DNA of 62,590 nucleotides from Actinobacteria bacterium OV450 (GTDB lineage Bacteria; Actinomycetota; Actinomycetes; Streptomycetales; Streptomycetaceae), in contig LJCW01000264.1 of assembly GCA_001298555.1 (NCBI GenBank), forward strand, positions 1-62,590, written 5' to 3'. The notes under the pieces were generated by a model. The model worked only from the letters and a program-made list of their open reading frames with translations, searched no databases and was not told the origin of the DNA. The position numbers and the translations under genes were made by a program. Of the stretch, positions 8,468 through 17,338 are shown piece by piece. Within the stretch, counting starts at the first letter, position 1. Each line of letters starts with the position of its first letter.

Positions 8468-9802
8468 ATGCGACGACCCGGCAAGACGACCCGGCGCACC
8501 GCGGCCACCGCATCGGCGGCCCTCGCCCTCGCCCTCGGCGCCACCGCCTGCGGCGGCGGCACCACCGGACCCGCGAGCGGCGGCGAGCTCAGCGGCCAGA
8601 CCGTCACCGTGGCCGGTGTCTGGACCGGCAGCGAGCAGAAGAACTTCAAGAAGGTCCTGGACGCCTTCACGGCGAAGACCGGCGCCAAGACCGTCTTCGT
8701 CCCCTCCGGCGACAACGTCTCCACCTTCGTCGGCAGCAAGATCGAGGGCGGCAACGCACCCGACGTGGTGATGGTCCCCCAGGTGGGCGTGCTCCGGCAG
8801 TTCGCCAAGGAGGGCTGGCTGCAGCCGCTGTCCGAGGAGGCCGCCAAGACGGCCGGCTCCTCCCTCGCTCCGGTGTGGAGGGACTACGGCAGCGTCGACG
8901 GCACGTACTACGGCCTCTACTTCAAGGCCGCCCACAAGTCGACCGTCTGGTACGCCCCGCAGGCCTTCACCCAGGCCGGCGTCTCCGAGCCCAAGAGCTG
9001 GGCGGACCTGCTGAAGACGGGCCGCACCCTCGCCGACTCGGGCCGCCCGGCCTTCGCCGTGGCCGGCGAGGACGGCTGGACCCTCACCGACTGGTTCGAG
9101 AACGTCTACCTCTCGCAGGCCGGACCGCAGAAGTACGACCAGCTGGCCCGGCACGAGCTCAAGTGGACCGACGACAGCGTAGTGAAGGCGCTGACCACGC
9201 TCGGCGAACTGTTCAAGGACAAGCAGCTCGTCGCCGGCGGCGCCCAGACCGCGCTCGGCACCGACTTCCCCTCCTCGGTGGAGCAGGTCTTCGGCCCCGA
9301 GCCCAAGGCGGGCATGGTCTACGAGGGCGACTTCGTGGGCGGGGTCGCCAAGGACCAGTTCGGCAAGAAGCCCGGCGAGGACGCCAAGTTCTTCCCGTTC
9401 CCCGCGGTCGACGGCGGTACGGCGCCGGTCGTCAGCGGCGGTGACGCGGCCGTCGTCCTCAAGAACGGCAAGAACGGCAAGGCCGGCATGAAGCTGCTCG
9501 AATTCCTGGCCGGCCCCGAGGCGGCCGAGGTGTGGGCCGGCGCCGGCGGGTTCCTGTCCCCCAACACCAAGGTCGACCTCGCGGCGTATGGTGACGACAC
9601 CACGCGCAACACCGCCAAGTCCCTTACCGCGGCAGGCGATTCGGTCCGCTTCGACATGTCGGACCAGGCCCCGGCCGCGTTCGGCGGCACCAAGGGCGCC
9701 GGTGAGTGGAAGCTCCTCCAGGACTTCCTGCGCGACCCGTCGGACCCGCAGGGCACGGCCGGGAAGCTCGAAGCCGAGGCCGCCAAGGCGTACGGGAACT
9801 GA
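8468..9802 (+). CDS. Alpha-glucoside-binding lipoprotein of ABC importer
   Basis: A 444-residue lipoprotein that captures the sugar outside the cell. The ATG at 8468 follows AAAGGA with an 8-base gap. The signal peptide ends in the lipobox ATAC, so the mature protein is lipid-anchored at the Cys. The body has the family-1 solute-binding layout, with aromatic-rich ligand segments (YYGLYFKAAHKSTVWYAP) and the EGDFVGG and VSGGDAAVV segments. The frame stays open far upstream, but that part is only a shadow of the GH13 gene. It is followed after 11 bases by the first permease gene. Confidence 0.92.
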   Translation: MRRPGKTTRRTAATASAALALALGATACGGGTTGPASGGELSGQTVTVAGVWTGSEQKNFKKVLDAFTAKTGAKTVFVPSGDNVSTFVGSKIEGGNAPDVVMVPQVGVLRQFAKEGWLQPLSEEAAKTAGSSLAPVWRDYGSVDGTYYGLYFKAAHKSTVWYAPQAFTQAGVSEPKSWADLLKTGRTLADSGRPAFAVAGEDGWTLTDWFENVYLSQAGPQKYDQLARHELKWTDDSVVKALTTLGELFKDKQLVAGGAQTALGTDFPSSVEQVFGPEPKAGMVYEGDFVGGVAKDQFGKKPGEDAKFFPFPAVDGGTAPVVSGGDAAVVLKNGKNGKAGMKLLEFLAGPEAAEVWAGAGGFLSPNTKVDLAAYGDDTTRNTAKSLTAAGDSVRFDMSDQAPAAFGGTKGAGEWKLLQDFLRDPSDPQGTAGKLEAEAAKAYGN

Positions 9803-9813
9803 GGCGGCCCCGC

Positions 9814-11202
9814 ATGGCTGACACCCTGACCGCCGACAGCGGTACCACCGCCGGGACGCCGCCCGCCGGCCCCCCCGCCCCCCGCGACGCCCGCACCGCG
9901 GCGGACCCGCGGCGGCGCGCCCAACGCAGGAAACGCCGCCTCGCGATCGCGTTCGTACTGCCGGCCCTGCTCCTGCTCGGAGCGCTCGTCGTCTACCCGG
10001 TCGTCTTCTCCGTCGGCCGCAGCCTCTTCGACGCCGACGGCGACCGGTTCGTCGGCGTCGGCAACTACGCGGCGATCGTCCACGACCCGGCCACCCTCAA
10101 GGCGATCCGCAACAGCGCCATCTGGGTCGTCGTCGCCCCCGTCCTGCTCACCGGCCTCGGGCTGATGCTGGCCGTCCTCACCGAGAAGGTGCGCTGGGCG
10201 ACCGCGTTCAAGCTGGTGCTGTTCCTGCCGATGGCCGTGTCGTTCCTCGCCGCGGGCATCGTCTTCCGCCTCGCCTACGAGCAGGACCCCCACCGGGGCG
10301 TGCTCAACGCGGTCGTCGTCGGCGTCCACGACACCTTCGACGACGCCGCCGCCTATCCGACGGCCCGCATCCGGGAGGGCCAGGGCCTGACCGGCCGGGC
10401 GGGCGGCCCGTACAGCACCGAGAAGACCGTGCGGACCGGCGACTCGGTCGTTCTCGGCCTCGTCGGCGTGGCACCCGACGCGATGCCGGGCGGCGCGAAG
10501 GCCGCCGCCCCCGCGGCGCCCGGCACGGACGGGATCGGGGGCGTGGTCTACCTCGACTTCGCCCCCGGCGGCGCCGGCACGCCGGGCCGGGTCGACCCCG
10601 GCGAGAAGGGGCTGCCCGGCATGAGGGTCGAGGCCGTACGGGACGGGCGGGTCGCCGCGACCGCGACCGCCTCCGACGACGGTTCGTTCCGCTTCACCGG
10701 GCTGGCCGACGGCGAGTACACCCTACGTCTGCCCGCGGCCAATTTCGCGGCCCCCTACCAGGGCGTGAACTGGCTCGGCCCGGCGCTGGTGACGCCCGCC
10801 ATCATCGGCGCCTACCTGTGGGTGTGGACCGGCTTCGCGATGGTCCTGATCGGCGCCGGACTCTCGGCGATCCCCCGCGACGCGCTGGAGGCCGCGCGGA
10901 TGGACGGTGCCAGTGAGGGCCAGATCTTCCGCAGGATCACCGTCCCGCTGCTCTCGCCGGTGCTCACGGTGGTGTTCGTGACCCTGGTGATCAACGTGAT
11001 GAAGGTCTTCGACCTCGTCTACATCATCGCGCCGGGGCCGGTGCAGGAGGAAGCGAACGTACTGGCCACGCGGATGTGGCTGGTCTCCTTCGGCGGCGGC
11101 AACGACCAGGGGCTCGGCAGCGCGCTGAGCGTGGTGCTCCTGCTGCTGGTCGTCCCGGCGATGGTGTTCAACATCCGGCGATTCCGAAGGAGCGGAGCAT
11201 GA
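9814..11202 (+). CDS. Sugar ABC permease (MalF-like) with an inserted beta-sandwich domain
   Basis: A 462-residue inner permease subunit. Membrane helices lie at about residues 45-70, 100-125 and 140-160 and again from about 320 to the end; the cytoplasmic EAA coupling motif is EAARMDGASEGQIFRRITVP. Normal Gram-positive MalF-type permeases are about 300 residues; here about 150 extra residues lie in one extracellular loop. Residues about 240-320 of the insert (GGVVYLDF..., GLPGMRVEAVRDG, DDGSFRFTGLADGEYTLRLP) read as an SdrD/CNA-B-like beta-sandwich of the carboxypeptidase-regulatory type. The ATG at 9814 is 11 bases after the binding-protein stop. The operon has no ATPase, so it probably uses a shared MsiK-type ATPase. 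Confidence 0.9.
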   Translation: MADTLTADSGTTAGTPPAGPPAPRDARTAADPRRRAQRRKRRLAIAFVLPALLLLGALVVYPVVFSVGRSLFDADGDRFVGVGNYAAIVHDPATLKAIRNSAIWVVVAPVLLTGLGLMLAVLTEKVRWATAFKLVLFLPMAVSFLAAGIVFRLAYEQDPHRGVLNAVVVGVHDTFDDAAAYPTARIREGQGLTGRAGGPYSTEKTVRTGDSVVLGLVGVAPDAMPGGAKAAAPAAPGTDGIGGVVYLDFAPGGAGTPGRVDPGEKGLPGMRVEAVRDGRVAATATASDDGSFRFTGLADGEYTLRLPAANFAAPYQGVNWLGPALVTPAIIGAYLWVWTGFAMVLIGAGLSAIPRDALEAARMDGASEGQIFRRITVPLLSPVLTVVFVTLVINVMKVFDLVYIIAPGPVQEEANVLATRMWLVSFGGGNDQGLGSALSVVLLLLVVPAMVFNIRRFRRSGA

Positions 11203-12062
11203 GCAGCCACAGCGCCGTCGAACGACGACGCCCGTCCCGCCTGCTGGGCAGTTCGGTCGTCCAGGGCCTGCTGGTCCTGGTCGCCCTCGTATGGATCACC
11301 CCGCTCGCGGGCCTGTTCCTCTCCTCGCTGCGCTCCGAGCGCGACAACGCCTCCGACGGCTGGTGGACCGCGCTGACCGATCCCTCGCAGCTGTCCCTGG
11401 ACAACTACGGCGCCCTGCTGAAGGACTCGGGCATCGCGCAGGCCCTCGGGAACACCATCCTGATCTCGGTCCCCACCACCGCCCTGGTCGTCGCCATCGC
11501 GGCCCTCGCCGGATACGCCTTCGCCTGGCTGGACTTCCCCGGCCGGGACGGCATCTTCCTCGTGGTCGTCGGGCTGCTGGTGGTCCCCGTACAGATCGGG
11601 CTGCTGCCCGTGGCCAAACTCTTCGGCGCCGTGGGGCTGTTCGGCTCGATCGCCGGTGTCGTCCTGTTCCACGTCGCCTACGGGCTGCCGTTCGCGGTGT
11701 TCCTGCTGCGCAACTACTTCGCCGAGATCCCGCGCGAGATGCTGGAAGCGGCCCGGATGGACGGCGGCACCGAGTGGCGGATCTTCTTCCGGCTCGTACT
11801 GCCGCTCGGCCGGCCGGCCCTCGCGAGTCTGGCCATCTTCCAGTTCCTCTGGGTCTGGAACGACATGCTCGTGGCGCTGCTGTTCGCGGACAGCGGCTCC
11901 CAGCCCCTGAGGGTCGCGCTCCAGTCCCAGATGCGGCAGTTCGGCAGCAACATCGGCGTCCTCGCACCGGGGGCGTTCCTGTCCCTGGTGGTCCCGCTCG
12001 TCGTCTTCTTCGCCTTCCAGCGGCACTTCGTCCAGGGGGTGATGGCGGGTTCGGTGAAGTGA
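11199..12062 (+). CDS. Sugar ABC permease (MalG-like)
   Basis: A 287-residue permease subunit, partner of the preceding MalF-like protein. Six predicted membrane helices are visible, starting with GLLVLVALVWITPLAGLFLS; the EAA motif is EAARMDGGTEWRIFFRLVLP, and the C-terminus ends in a positively charged tail with VQGVMAGSVK, the classic MalG ending. Its ATG overlaps the previous stop by 4 bases (ATGA), so the two permeases are made in equal amounts. It is the last gene of the operon; an inverted repeat follows. Confidence 0.93.
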   Translation: MSSHSAVERRRPSRLLGSSVVQGLLVLVALVWITPLAGLFLSSLRSERDNASDGWWTALTDPSQLSLDNYGALLKDSGIAQALGNTILISVPTTALVVAIAALAGYAFAWLDFPGRDGIFLVVVGLLVVPVQIGLLPVAKLFGAVGLFGSIAGVVLFHVAYGLPFAVFLLRNYFAEIPREMLEAARMDGGTEWRIFFRLVLPLGRPALASLAIFQFLWVWNDMLVALLFADSGSQPLRVALQSQMRQFGSNIGVLAPGAFLSLVVPLVVFFAFQRHFVQGVMAGSVK

Positions 12063-12124
12063 GGCCCGGCCAGGGCAGCACCGGCCTCGATACCGTCGCC
12101 GTCGGCGGGACACACCGTGGGGAT

Positions 12125-12158
12125 GCCGTTTGCGCACGCCCGCCACCGCGCAAACGGC
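12125..12158 (+). terminator. Inverted repeat after the alpha-glucoside operon
   Basis: Perfect 11-bp arms GCCGTTTGCGC (12125-12135) and GCGCAAACGGC (12148-12158) around a 12-base loop. There is no T-run, so it may be a stem-only actinobacterial terminator; an operator for the gene starting at 12235 is the alternative. Confidence 0.55.
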
Positions 12159-12234
12159 TCACCTCGCGGCCGGGGGTGCGCAGACCTAGGCTTGATTCGT
12201 TGCCCGGGGCCCTCGGACGGCGGGAGGCCGCGCC

Positions 12235-13452
12235 ATGAAGCCACACCACCTCCGGCTCCGCCGGGCCTGCGCGGCCGCTGCCGCAGCGGGCGTGCTGATC
12301 ACGCCGGCCGTCACCGCCTCCGCGTACGCGGCTGGCGCTCCGGTGCATTCCACCGTCCCCTCCCCGTCCCCGGCCCCGTCCCCCGACTTCGTACGGCTCA
12401 CCCCGGCGGTCGCGGCCCGGCTGGACGCGGCCGTGCGCCAGGTCATGCGCGAGACCCGGGTGCCGGGCGTGACCGTGGGGCTGTGGGCCCCCGGCAAGGG
12501 CAGCTACGTCAAGAGCTTCGGCGTGGCGGACAAGGCGACCGGTGCACCCATGACGACCCCGCTCCACGTGCGCATCGGGAGCGAGACCAAGACGTTCACG
12601 GTCACCGCGCTCCTCCAGCTGGTCGACCGCGGGAAGGTCGCTCTGGACGACCCCATCGGCACGTACGTCTCCGGCGTGCCGAACGGGGACCGCATCACCC
12701 TGCGCCAGCTGGCGGGCATGCGCAGCGGGCTCTTCAACTACAGCCTGGACGACGGCTTCATCAAGAGGCTCCAGGCCGATCCGAAAGCCCCCATGACGCC
12801 CCGGCAGTTGCTGGACTACTCCTTCAGACACCCCGTGCAGTTCCAGCCGGGCGCGGAGTTCGACTACTCCAACACCAACCTGATCCTGCTCGGCCTGGTG
12901 ATCGAGAAGGTCACCGGCCGGCCGCTGCACGACGTCATCGACAAGGACGTCGTGCGGCCTGCCGGGCTGCACAGCACCGTCTTCCCCACGAGCCCGGCCC
13001 TGCCGAGCCCATACGCGCAGGGCTACACGAACCAGACGGCCTCGGGCAGGACCGAGAACGCGACCGGCTGGAACCCCTCGTGGGCCTGGGCCGCCGGAGA
13101 GATGGTCTCCGACCTCCAGGACCTGCGCAGCTGGGCCCGCACCCTCGCCACCGGCACGCTGCTGACACCCGCGACCCAGGCCGAGCGCCTGAAGACCACC
13201 CCGATGAACATCCAGGGCGACGGCTACGGGCTCGGCATCTTCGACGTCCAGGGCTGGATCGGCCACAACGGCTCGATCCCGGGCTACGAGGTCCTGCCCG
13301 TCTACCTGCCGCAGGCCGGGGCGACCATGGTGATCCTGCTGAACACCGACTCGGAGTACAAGGGCCAGGAACCCAGCACCCTGTTCGGCCAGGCGGTCAC
13401 GAGCATCGTGAGCCCGGCCCACGTTTACCCCGGTCACAAGCCCGTGTCGTAG
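12235..13452 (+). CDS. Secreted serine hydrolase, D-Ala-D-Ala carboxypeptidase / class C beta-lactamase family
   Basis: A 405-residue exported enzyme of the penicillin-recognising serine hydrolase group, closest in layout to the Streptomyces R61 DD-carboxypeptidase. The signal peptide ends near SAYA (residue 32). Motif 1 is SETK (usually SxxK; catalytic Ser and Lys intact), motif 2 is YSN, and motif 3 is HNGSIPG in place of KTG. Probable role: trimming cell-wall pentapeptides or cleaving D-amino-acid peptides; beta-lactam hydrolysis is possible but not shown. GGGAGG precedes the ATG. A monocistronic gene. Confidence 0.9.
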   Translation: MKPHHLRLRRACAAAAAAGVLITPAVTASAYAAGAPVHSTVPSPSPAPSPDFVRLTPAVAARLDAAVRQVMRETRVPGVTVGLWAPGKGSYVKSFGVADKATGAPMTTPLHVRIGSETKTFTVTALLQLVDRGKVALDDPIGTYVSGVPNGDRITLRQLAGMRSGLFNYSLDDGFIKRLQADPKAPMTPRQLLDYSFRHPVQFQPGAEFDYSNTNLILLGLVIEKVTGRPLHDVIDKDVVRPAGLHSTVFPTSPALPSPYAQGYTNQTASGRTENATGWNPSWAWAAGEMVSDLQDLRSWARTLATGTLLTPATQAERLKTTPMNIQGDGYGLGIFDVQGWIGHNGSIPGYEVLPVYLPQAGATMVILLNTDSEYKGQEPSTLFGQAVTSIVSPAHVYPGHKPVS

Positions 13453-13537
13453 CCGGCTGCCCGGCCCGGCACCGCGCCCAACTCCCCCGCTCGCGCGCGC
13501 CCTTGATGTCCTTCCTATCATCTGTTCATTCCCGGTC

Positions 13538-13558
13538 CCCCGCGGTGTCACCGCGGGG
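13538..13558 (+). other. Short GC hairpin upstream of the metalloprotease gene
   Basis: Perfect 9-bp stem (CCCCGCGGT / ACCGCGGGG) with a 3-base loop, 35 bases before the TTG start of the metalloprotease. It could end transcription from the carboxypeptidase gene or be a leader structure; no T-run follows. Confidence 0.5.
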
Positions 13559-13592
13559 CGCCGGGAGTGATCACGATGAAAGGCAACAGGAC

Positions 13593-14942
13593 TTGGCATT
13601 CACGGCGAAGAAATATCGCATACCTCTGGTCGCGGCGTGCGTCGTCGCGGCCGCGGTGACCGGTCTGGAGCTGTCCCCCGCGTTCGGCACCGAGGACACC
13701 GGCGCCGGACCGGCGGCGGCCGCCACCCCGGCACCGGCCGATCCGGCCGGGGAGGACGCGCCCGCCGGAGAGGCGCCCGACGCCCATGCGGCGGATTCCG
13801 CTCTCTCCGGCAGTGACAACACTGCGTTCAGCAACGGCGTCATGGCCCTCGGCGGCAGCCGCGCGGCCGCGGTGGCCGCCCGGGCGGCGGCGGCCGCCAC
13901 TCCCCCGCAGGGCGAGGGCTGGAAGCTCGCGGGCGCCACCAAGTGGCTGGCGACCGGCTACACGATCAGGTTCTACGACCAGAAGTCCGCGGACTGGCTC
14001 GCCCCGTACGCCAAGGCGACGGCCGCGGATCTCCAGCGCATCACGAACCTGCCGGTCACGGTGGACACGCGGCCCGTGGGCTGGGACTACGCCCGCCCGA
14101 AGGGCGAAGTGGTCATGGGGGTGCTGCACCGGCCCTGCGTGCCTCCGGCGGGCGAGGGCAGCATGGGCAGCACCGGGTGGAAGGTGGTCCGGGACGGAAC
14201 CGGCAGCGCGAACCTGAGCTGCGGCTTCACCAGTTCCTCCGTGGCGGACACGGTGACCAGCGGGCACGCCTACATCGACGACGAGTTCTTCACCGCGGCC
14301 GGCAAGCCCACGGCGGAGATGGGCGAGACGTACATGCGCAACCACGTCAGCCACGAGATCGGGCACGCCCTGGGCCTGACCCACGCCAACCGCAGCCTGA
14401 CCAAGAGCGATTGCGTCAAGGGCACCGACTCGGGCGAGTTCCCCGTCATGTGCTCGCCCACGTACGCCTACCAGGACAAGCGGGCGGGGACGTACGTCCA
14501 GCAGTTCGACGTACAGGGGCTTCGCCTTCTCGCGGCCGGTGCCGGCGCGACGCTGTCCCCCCAGGGCAAGGTGACCGGCCTGGGCGGCAAGTGCCTTGAC
14601 GTCAAGGGCGGCAAGGCGGTCAACGGCACGCAGATCCAGCTCTACACGTGCAACGGCAGCGTTGCGCAGTCCTGGATCCTGGGCAAGGACGGCACGTTCC
14701 GCGCCCTCGGCAAGTGCCTCGACAACTCCCGCAACCTGAGCGCCAACGGCAACAAGATCGAGCTCTGGGACTGCAACGGCACCGCAGCCCAGAAGTGGTC
14801 GGTCAACGCCAAGGGCCAGATCGTGCACACCGCAACCGGCAAGGTCCTCGACGTCACCGGGGGCGCGACCGCCAACGGCACGACGGTCCAGCTGTACGCG
14901 GCGAACACCAACAAGCGGCAGGTCTGGGTCGCTCCCAAGTAG
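13593..14942 (+). CDS. Secreted zinc metalloprotease with C-terminal ricin-type lectin domain
   Basis: A 449-residue exported protein. A TTG at 13593 is chosen as start: it gives a proper signal peptide (KKYR, then about 15 hydrophobic residues) and an AAAGG lies 9 bases ahead; no ATG fits the frame. The middle part carries the zinc motif HEIGHALGLTH of matrixin-like metzincins, preceded by a Cys-containing segment. From about residue 315 a beta-trefoil lectin domain follows, with three repeats each holding a QxW-like element (SWILG, QKWSV, QVWVAPK) and GKCLD. Likely job: lectin-guided degradation of extracellular protein on polysaccharide surfaces. Terminator-like repeat follows. Confidence 0.88.
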   Translation: MAFTAKKYRIPLVAACVVAAAVTGLELSPAFGTEDTGAGPAAAATPAPADPAGEDAPAGEAPDAHAADSALSGSDNTAFSNGVMALGGSRAAAVAARAAAAATPPQGEGWKLAGATKWLATGYTIRFYDQKSADWLAPYAKATAADLQRITNLPVTVDTRPVGWDYARPKGEVVMGVLHRPCVPPAGEGSMGSTGWKVVRDGTGSANLSCGFTSSSVADTVTSGHAYIDDEFFTAAGKPTAEMGETYMRNHVSHEIGHALGLTHANRSLTKSDCVKGTDSGEFPVMCSPTYAYQDKRAGTYVQQFDVQGLRLLAAGAGATLSPQGKVTGLGGKCLDVKGGKAVNGTQIQLYTCNGSVAQSWILGKDGTFRALGKCLDNSRNLSANGNKIELWDCNGTAAQKWSVNAKGQIVHTATGKVLDVTGGATANGTTVQLYAANTNKRQVWVAPK

Positions 14943-14950
14943 CGGATGAC

Positions 14951-14989
14951 GCACGGCTCGTGTTCCCGGGACGGGGGCACGGGCCGTGC
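14951..14989 (+). terminator. Terminator-like hairpin after the metalloprotease gene
   Basis: Arms GCACGGCTCGTG (14951-14962) and CACGGGCCGTGC (14978-14989) pair over 12 bp with one mismatch and a 15-base loop. No U-tract follows, as is common in these genomes. Confidence 0.6.
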
Positions 14990-15023
14990 GCTCGTCGGGT
15001 GCGGAGAGGTCTGGAAGGAGGAG

Positions 15024-15054
15024 TTGACACTCCTTTCCACTCTCAAGTTATAAC
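15024..15054 (+). promoter_or_regulatory. Vegetative promoter of helR
   Basis: TTGACA at 15024-15029 and TTATAA at 15048-15053 (18-base spacer), or TATAAC with 19. This is one of the best housekeeping-sigma matches in the window. Transcription would begin about 7 bases further, right at the rifamycin-associated element. Confidence 0.8.
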
Positions 15055-15060
15055 GCACAG

Positions 15061-15081
15061 GGGGCCTTGCGGCAAGGCCCC
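15061..15081 (+). promoter_or_regulatory. Rifamycin-associated element (RAE)
   Basis: A 21-base inverted repeat with arms GGGGCCTT and AAGGCCCC around GCGGC. It closely matches the published RAE, an inverted repeat found upstream of rifamycin-inactivating genes and helR genes in actinomycetes and needed for their induction by rifamycins. It begins 8 bases after the -10 element, so it overlaps the expected transcription start and the start of the leader. The helicase start codon is about 60 bases downstream. Confidence 0.85.
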
Positions 15082-15139
15082 GGTGGTGCCGCAGAATCCC
15101 TCCTCAAGCCCAGTAGCTGCGGAAACGGGGATCCACCAC

Positions 15140-17338
15140 GTGCGAACCAAGACCATCCGAGCCTTCGACCTTCCCGGAAACCTCTCCGCCAAGGCCGACG
15201 CGGCCCTGATCGCCGACGACGAACGGCATTTCGCGGCCCTCGCCGAGAGCCTGGATCAGTCGATCGCCGAACTGTCCGTCCAGCTGGACGGATTGCGCAG
15301 GGCGCCCGGCGGTGTGGGCCGGGAGGCGATGGACCGCGACAACGAGATCCACCGGGTGACCGCCCGCCTGCGCGCGCTGCGGCGCTTCGGCCTGGACCTG
15401 TGCCTCGGACGCATCGTCGGCGCCGACGACGCCGAGCCCGTGTACATCGGGCGGCTCGGCCTCACCGACGGCGCCGGGCGCCGACTGCTGATCGACTGGC
15501 GGTCCCCCGCCGCCGAGCCGTTCTTCGCCGCGACCCACGCGAATCCGATGGGGCTGGCGAGCCGCCGCAGGTACCGCTGGACCCGCGGCAGGATCAGCGA
15601 CTACTGGGACGAGGTGTTCACGGCGGACGGGTTCGAGGGGCACGCGGCGCTCGACGACCAGTCCGCCTTCATCGCCAGCCTGGGCGGCAACCGGTCGCCC
15701 CGGATGCGTGACGTCCTCGGCACCATCCAGGCCGACCAGGACGCCGTCATCCGCGCGGGCTCCCGCGGCGCCCTCGTCGTGGACGGCGGTCCGGGCACGG
15801 GCAAGACCGTCGTCGCCCTGCACCGCGCCGCGCATCTCCTCTACTCCGACCCCCGCCTCGGCCACCGCCGCGGCGGCGTGCTGTTCGTCGGTCCGCACCA
15901 GCCCTACCTGGCCTACGTCTCCGACGTCCTGCCCAGCCTCGGGGAGGAGGGCGTACAGACCTGCACCGTGCGGGACCTCGTCGCGGAGGGAGCCGCGGCG
16001 GCGGCCGAGACCGAGCCGGACGTGGCGCTCCTGAAGTCGTCCGCGGACATGGTGAAGGCCGTCGAGAAGGCGGTCGGGATCTACGAGGAGCCGCCCACCA
16101 CGGGGATGACGGTCACGACCGCCTGGGCCGACATCCCGCTGAGCGCCGACGACTGGGCCGAGGCGTTCCGGGCGGCGGCCGGCACCCCGCACAACGAGGC
16201 GCGCGAACTGATCCTGGAGGAGCTGCTCACGATCCTGAAGGACAAGCACGACAGCGACGCCGACGAGGAGGACGAGGTTCCGGCCGCCCTGTTCCGGCGG
16301 TCGGTGCTGGCCGACCGGGAGCTCACGGCGGCCCTCCACCGCGCGTGGCCGCTGCTCGAAGCGGCCGACCTCGTCGGCGACCTGTGGACCGTCCCCGCCT
16401 ACCTGCGGATGTGCGCTCCCTGGCTGAGCCGCGAGGAGGTGCGCACGCTGCAACGCGAGGAGGCCGGGGCCTGGACGCTGTCCGACCTGCCGCTCCTGGA
16501 CGCGGCGCGGCAGCGGCTCGGCGACCCGGAGGCGGCCCGCCGCAAGCGCCGGGGCGAGGCCGTGCTCGCCGCCGAGCGCGAGCGGATGGCCGGCGTCATC
16601 GACGACATCCTCGCCGCCGACGACGACGGTGAGGGTGCGGTGACGATGCTGCGGGGGAAGGACCTCCAGAGCAGCCTGATCGACGAGTCCGTCCTGCCCG
16701 CCGCCGACCCGGACCGGCTGGCCGGCCCGTTCGCGCACATCGTCGTGGACGAGGCCCAGGAACTGACCGACGCCGAGTGGCAGATGCTGCTGCTGCGCTG
16801 CCCGTCCCGCAGCTTCACCATCGTCGGGGACCGCGCCCAGGCCAGGAACGGATTCACGGAGTCGTGGCGGGAGAGGCTGGAGCGGATCGGGCTCGACCGG
16901 ATCACGGTGGCCTCCCTGACCGTCAACTACCGGACGCCGCAAGAGGTCATGGCGGAAGCCGAGCCGGTCATCCGGGCCGCCCTCCCCGACGCCAACGTGC
17001 CGGGTTCCGTGCGCAGCAGCGGCATCCCCGTCGTCCACGGATCCGTCGCTGACCTGGACGGGGTCCTCGACGACTGGCTCGCCGCACACGCCGAGGGGGT
17101 CGCCTGCGTCATCGGCGCTCCCGGCCACGGAGCCGGAACGTTCCGGGAGACGTCCCGCGTACGCTCGCTGACCCCGGACCTGTCGAAGGGGCTCGAATTC
17201 GACCTGGTCGTCCTCGTCGACCCGGACGCGTTCGGCGAGGGCGTCGAAGGGGCGGTCGACCGCTACGTCGCGATGACCCGTGCGACGCGGCAGCTCGTGG
17301 TCCTCACGCCCGGAGAGCCGCGTCGAGACCGCGCATGA
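15140..17338 (+). CDS. helR: HelR: HelD-like helicase protecting RNA polymerase from rifamycin
   Basis: A 732-residue superfamily-1 helicase-like protein of the HelD class. An N-terminal antiparallel coiled coil (about residues 15-85) is the part that enters the RNA polymerase secondary channel in HelD proteins. Walker A is GGPGTGKT (216-223), Walker B is VDEAQE, and later SF1 motifs are NYRTPQEV, KGLEFD and VAMTRATRQL. HelD removes RNA polymerase from stalled complexes; the HelR branch also displaces bound rifamycin. The RAE and strong promoter upstream support HelR rather than a housekeeping HelD. The GTG at 15140 is chosen as it begins the conserved N-terminus; the ribosome site is weak. 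The 3' end overlaps the convergent immunity-type gene by 35 bases. Confidence 0.87.
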   Translation: MRTKTIRAFDLPGNLSAKADAALIADDERHFAALAESLDQSIAELSVQLDGLRRAPGGVGREAMDRDNEIHRVTARLRALRRFGLDLCLGRIVGADDAEPVYIGRLGLTDGAGRRLLIDWRSPAAEPFFAATHANPMGLASRRRYRWTRGRISDYWDEVFTADGFEGHAALDDQSAFIASLGGNRSPRMRDVLGTIQADQDAVIRAGSRGALVVDGGPGTGKTVVALHRAAHLLYSDPRLGHRRGGVLFVGPHQPYLAYVSDVLPSLGEEGVQTCTVRDLVAEGAAAAAETEPDVALLKSSADMVKAVEKAVGIYEEPPTTGMTVTTAWADIPLSADDWAEAFRAAAGTPHNEARELILEELLTILKDKHDSDADEEDEVPAALFRRSVLADRELTAALHRAWPLLEAADLVGDLWTVPAYLRMCAPWLSREEVRTLQREEAGAWTLSDLPLLDAARQRLGDPEAARRKRRGEAVLAAERERMAGVIDDILAADDDGEGAVTMLRGKDLQSSLIDESVLPAADPDRLAGPFAHIVVDEAQELTDAEWQMLLLRCPSRSFTIVGDRAQARNGFTESWRERLERIGLDRITVASLTVNYRTPQEVMAEAEPVIRAALPDANVPGSVRSSGIPVVHGSVADLDGVLDDWLAAHAEGVACVIGAPGHGAGTFRETSRVRSLTPDLSKGLEFDLVVLVDPDAFGEGVEGAVDRYVAMTRATRQLVVLTPGEPRRDRA

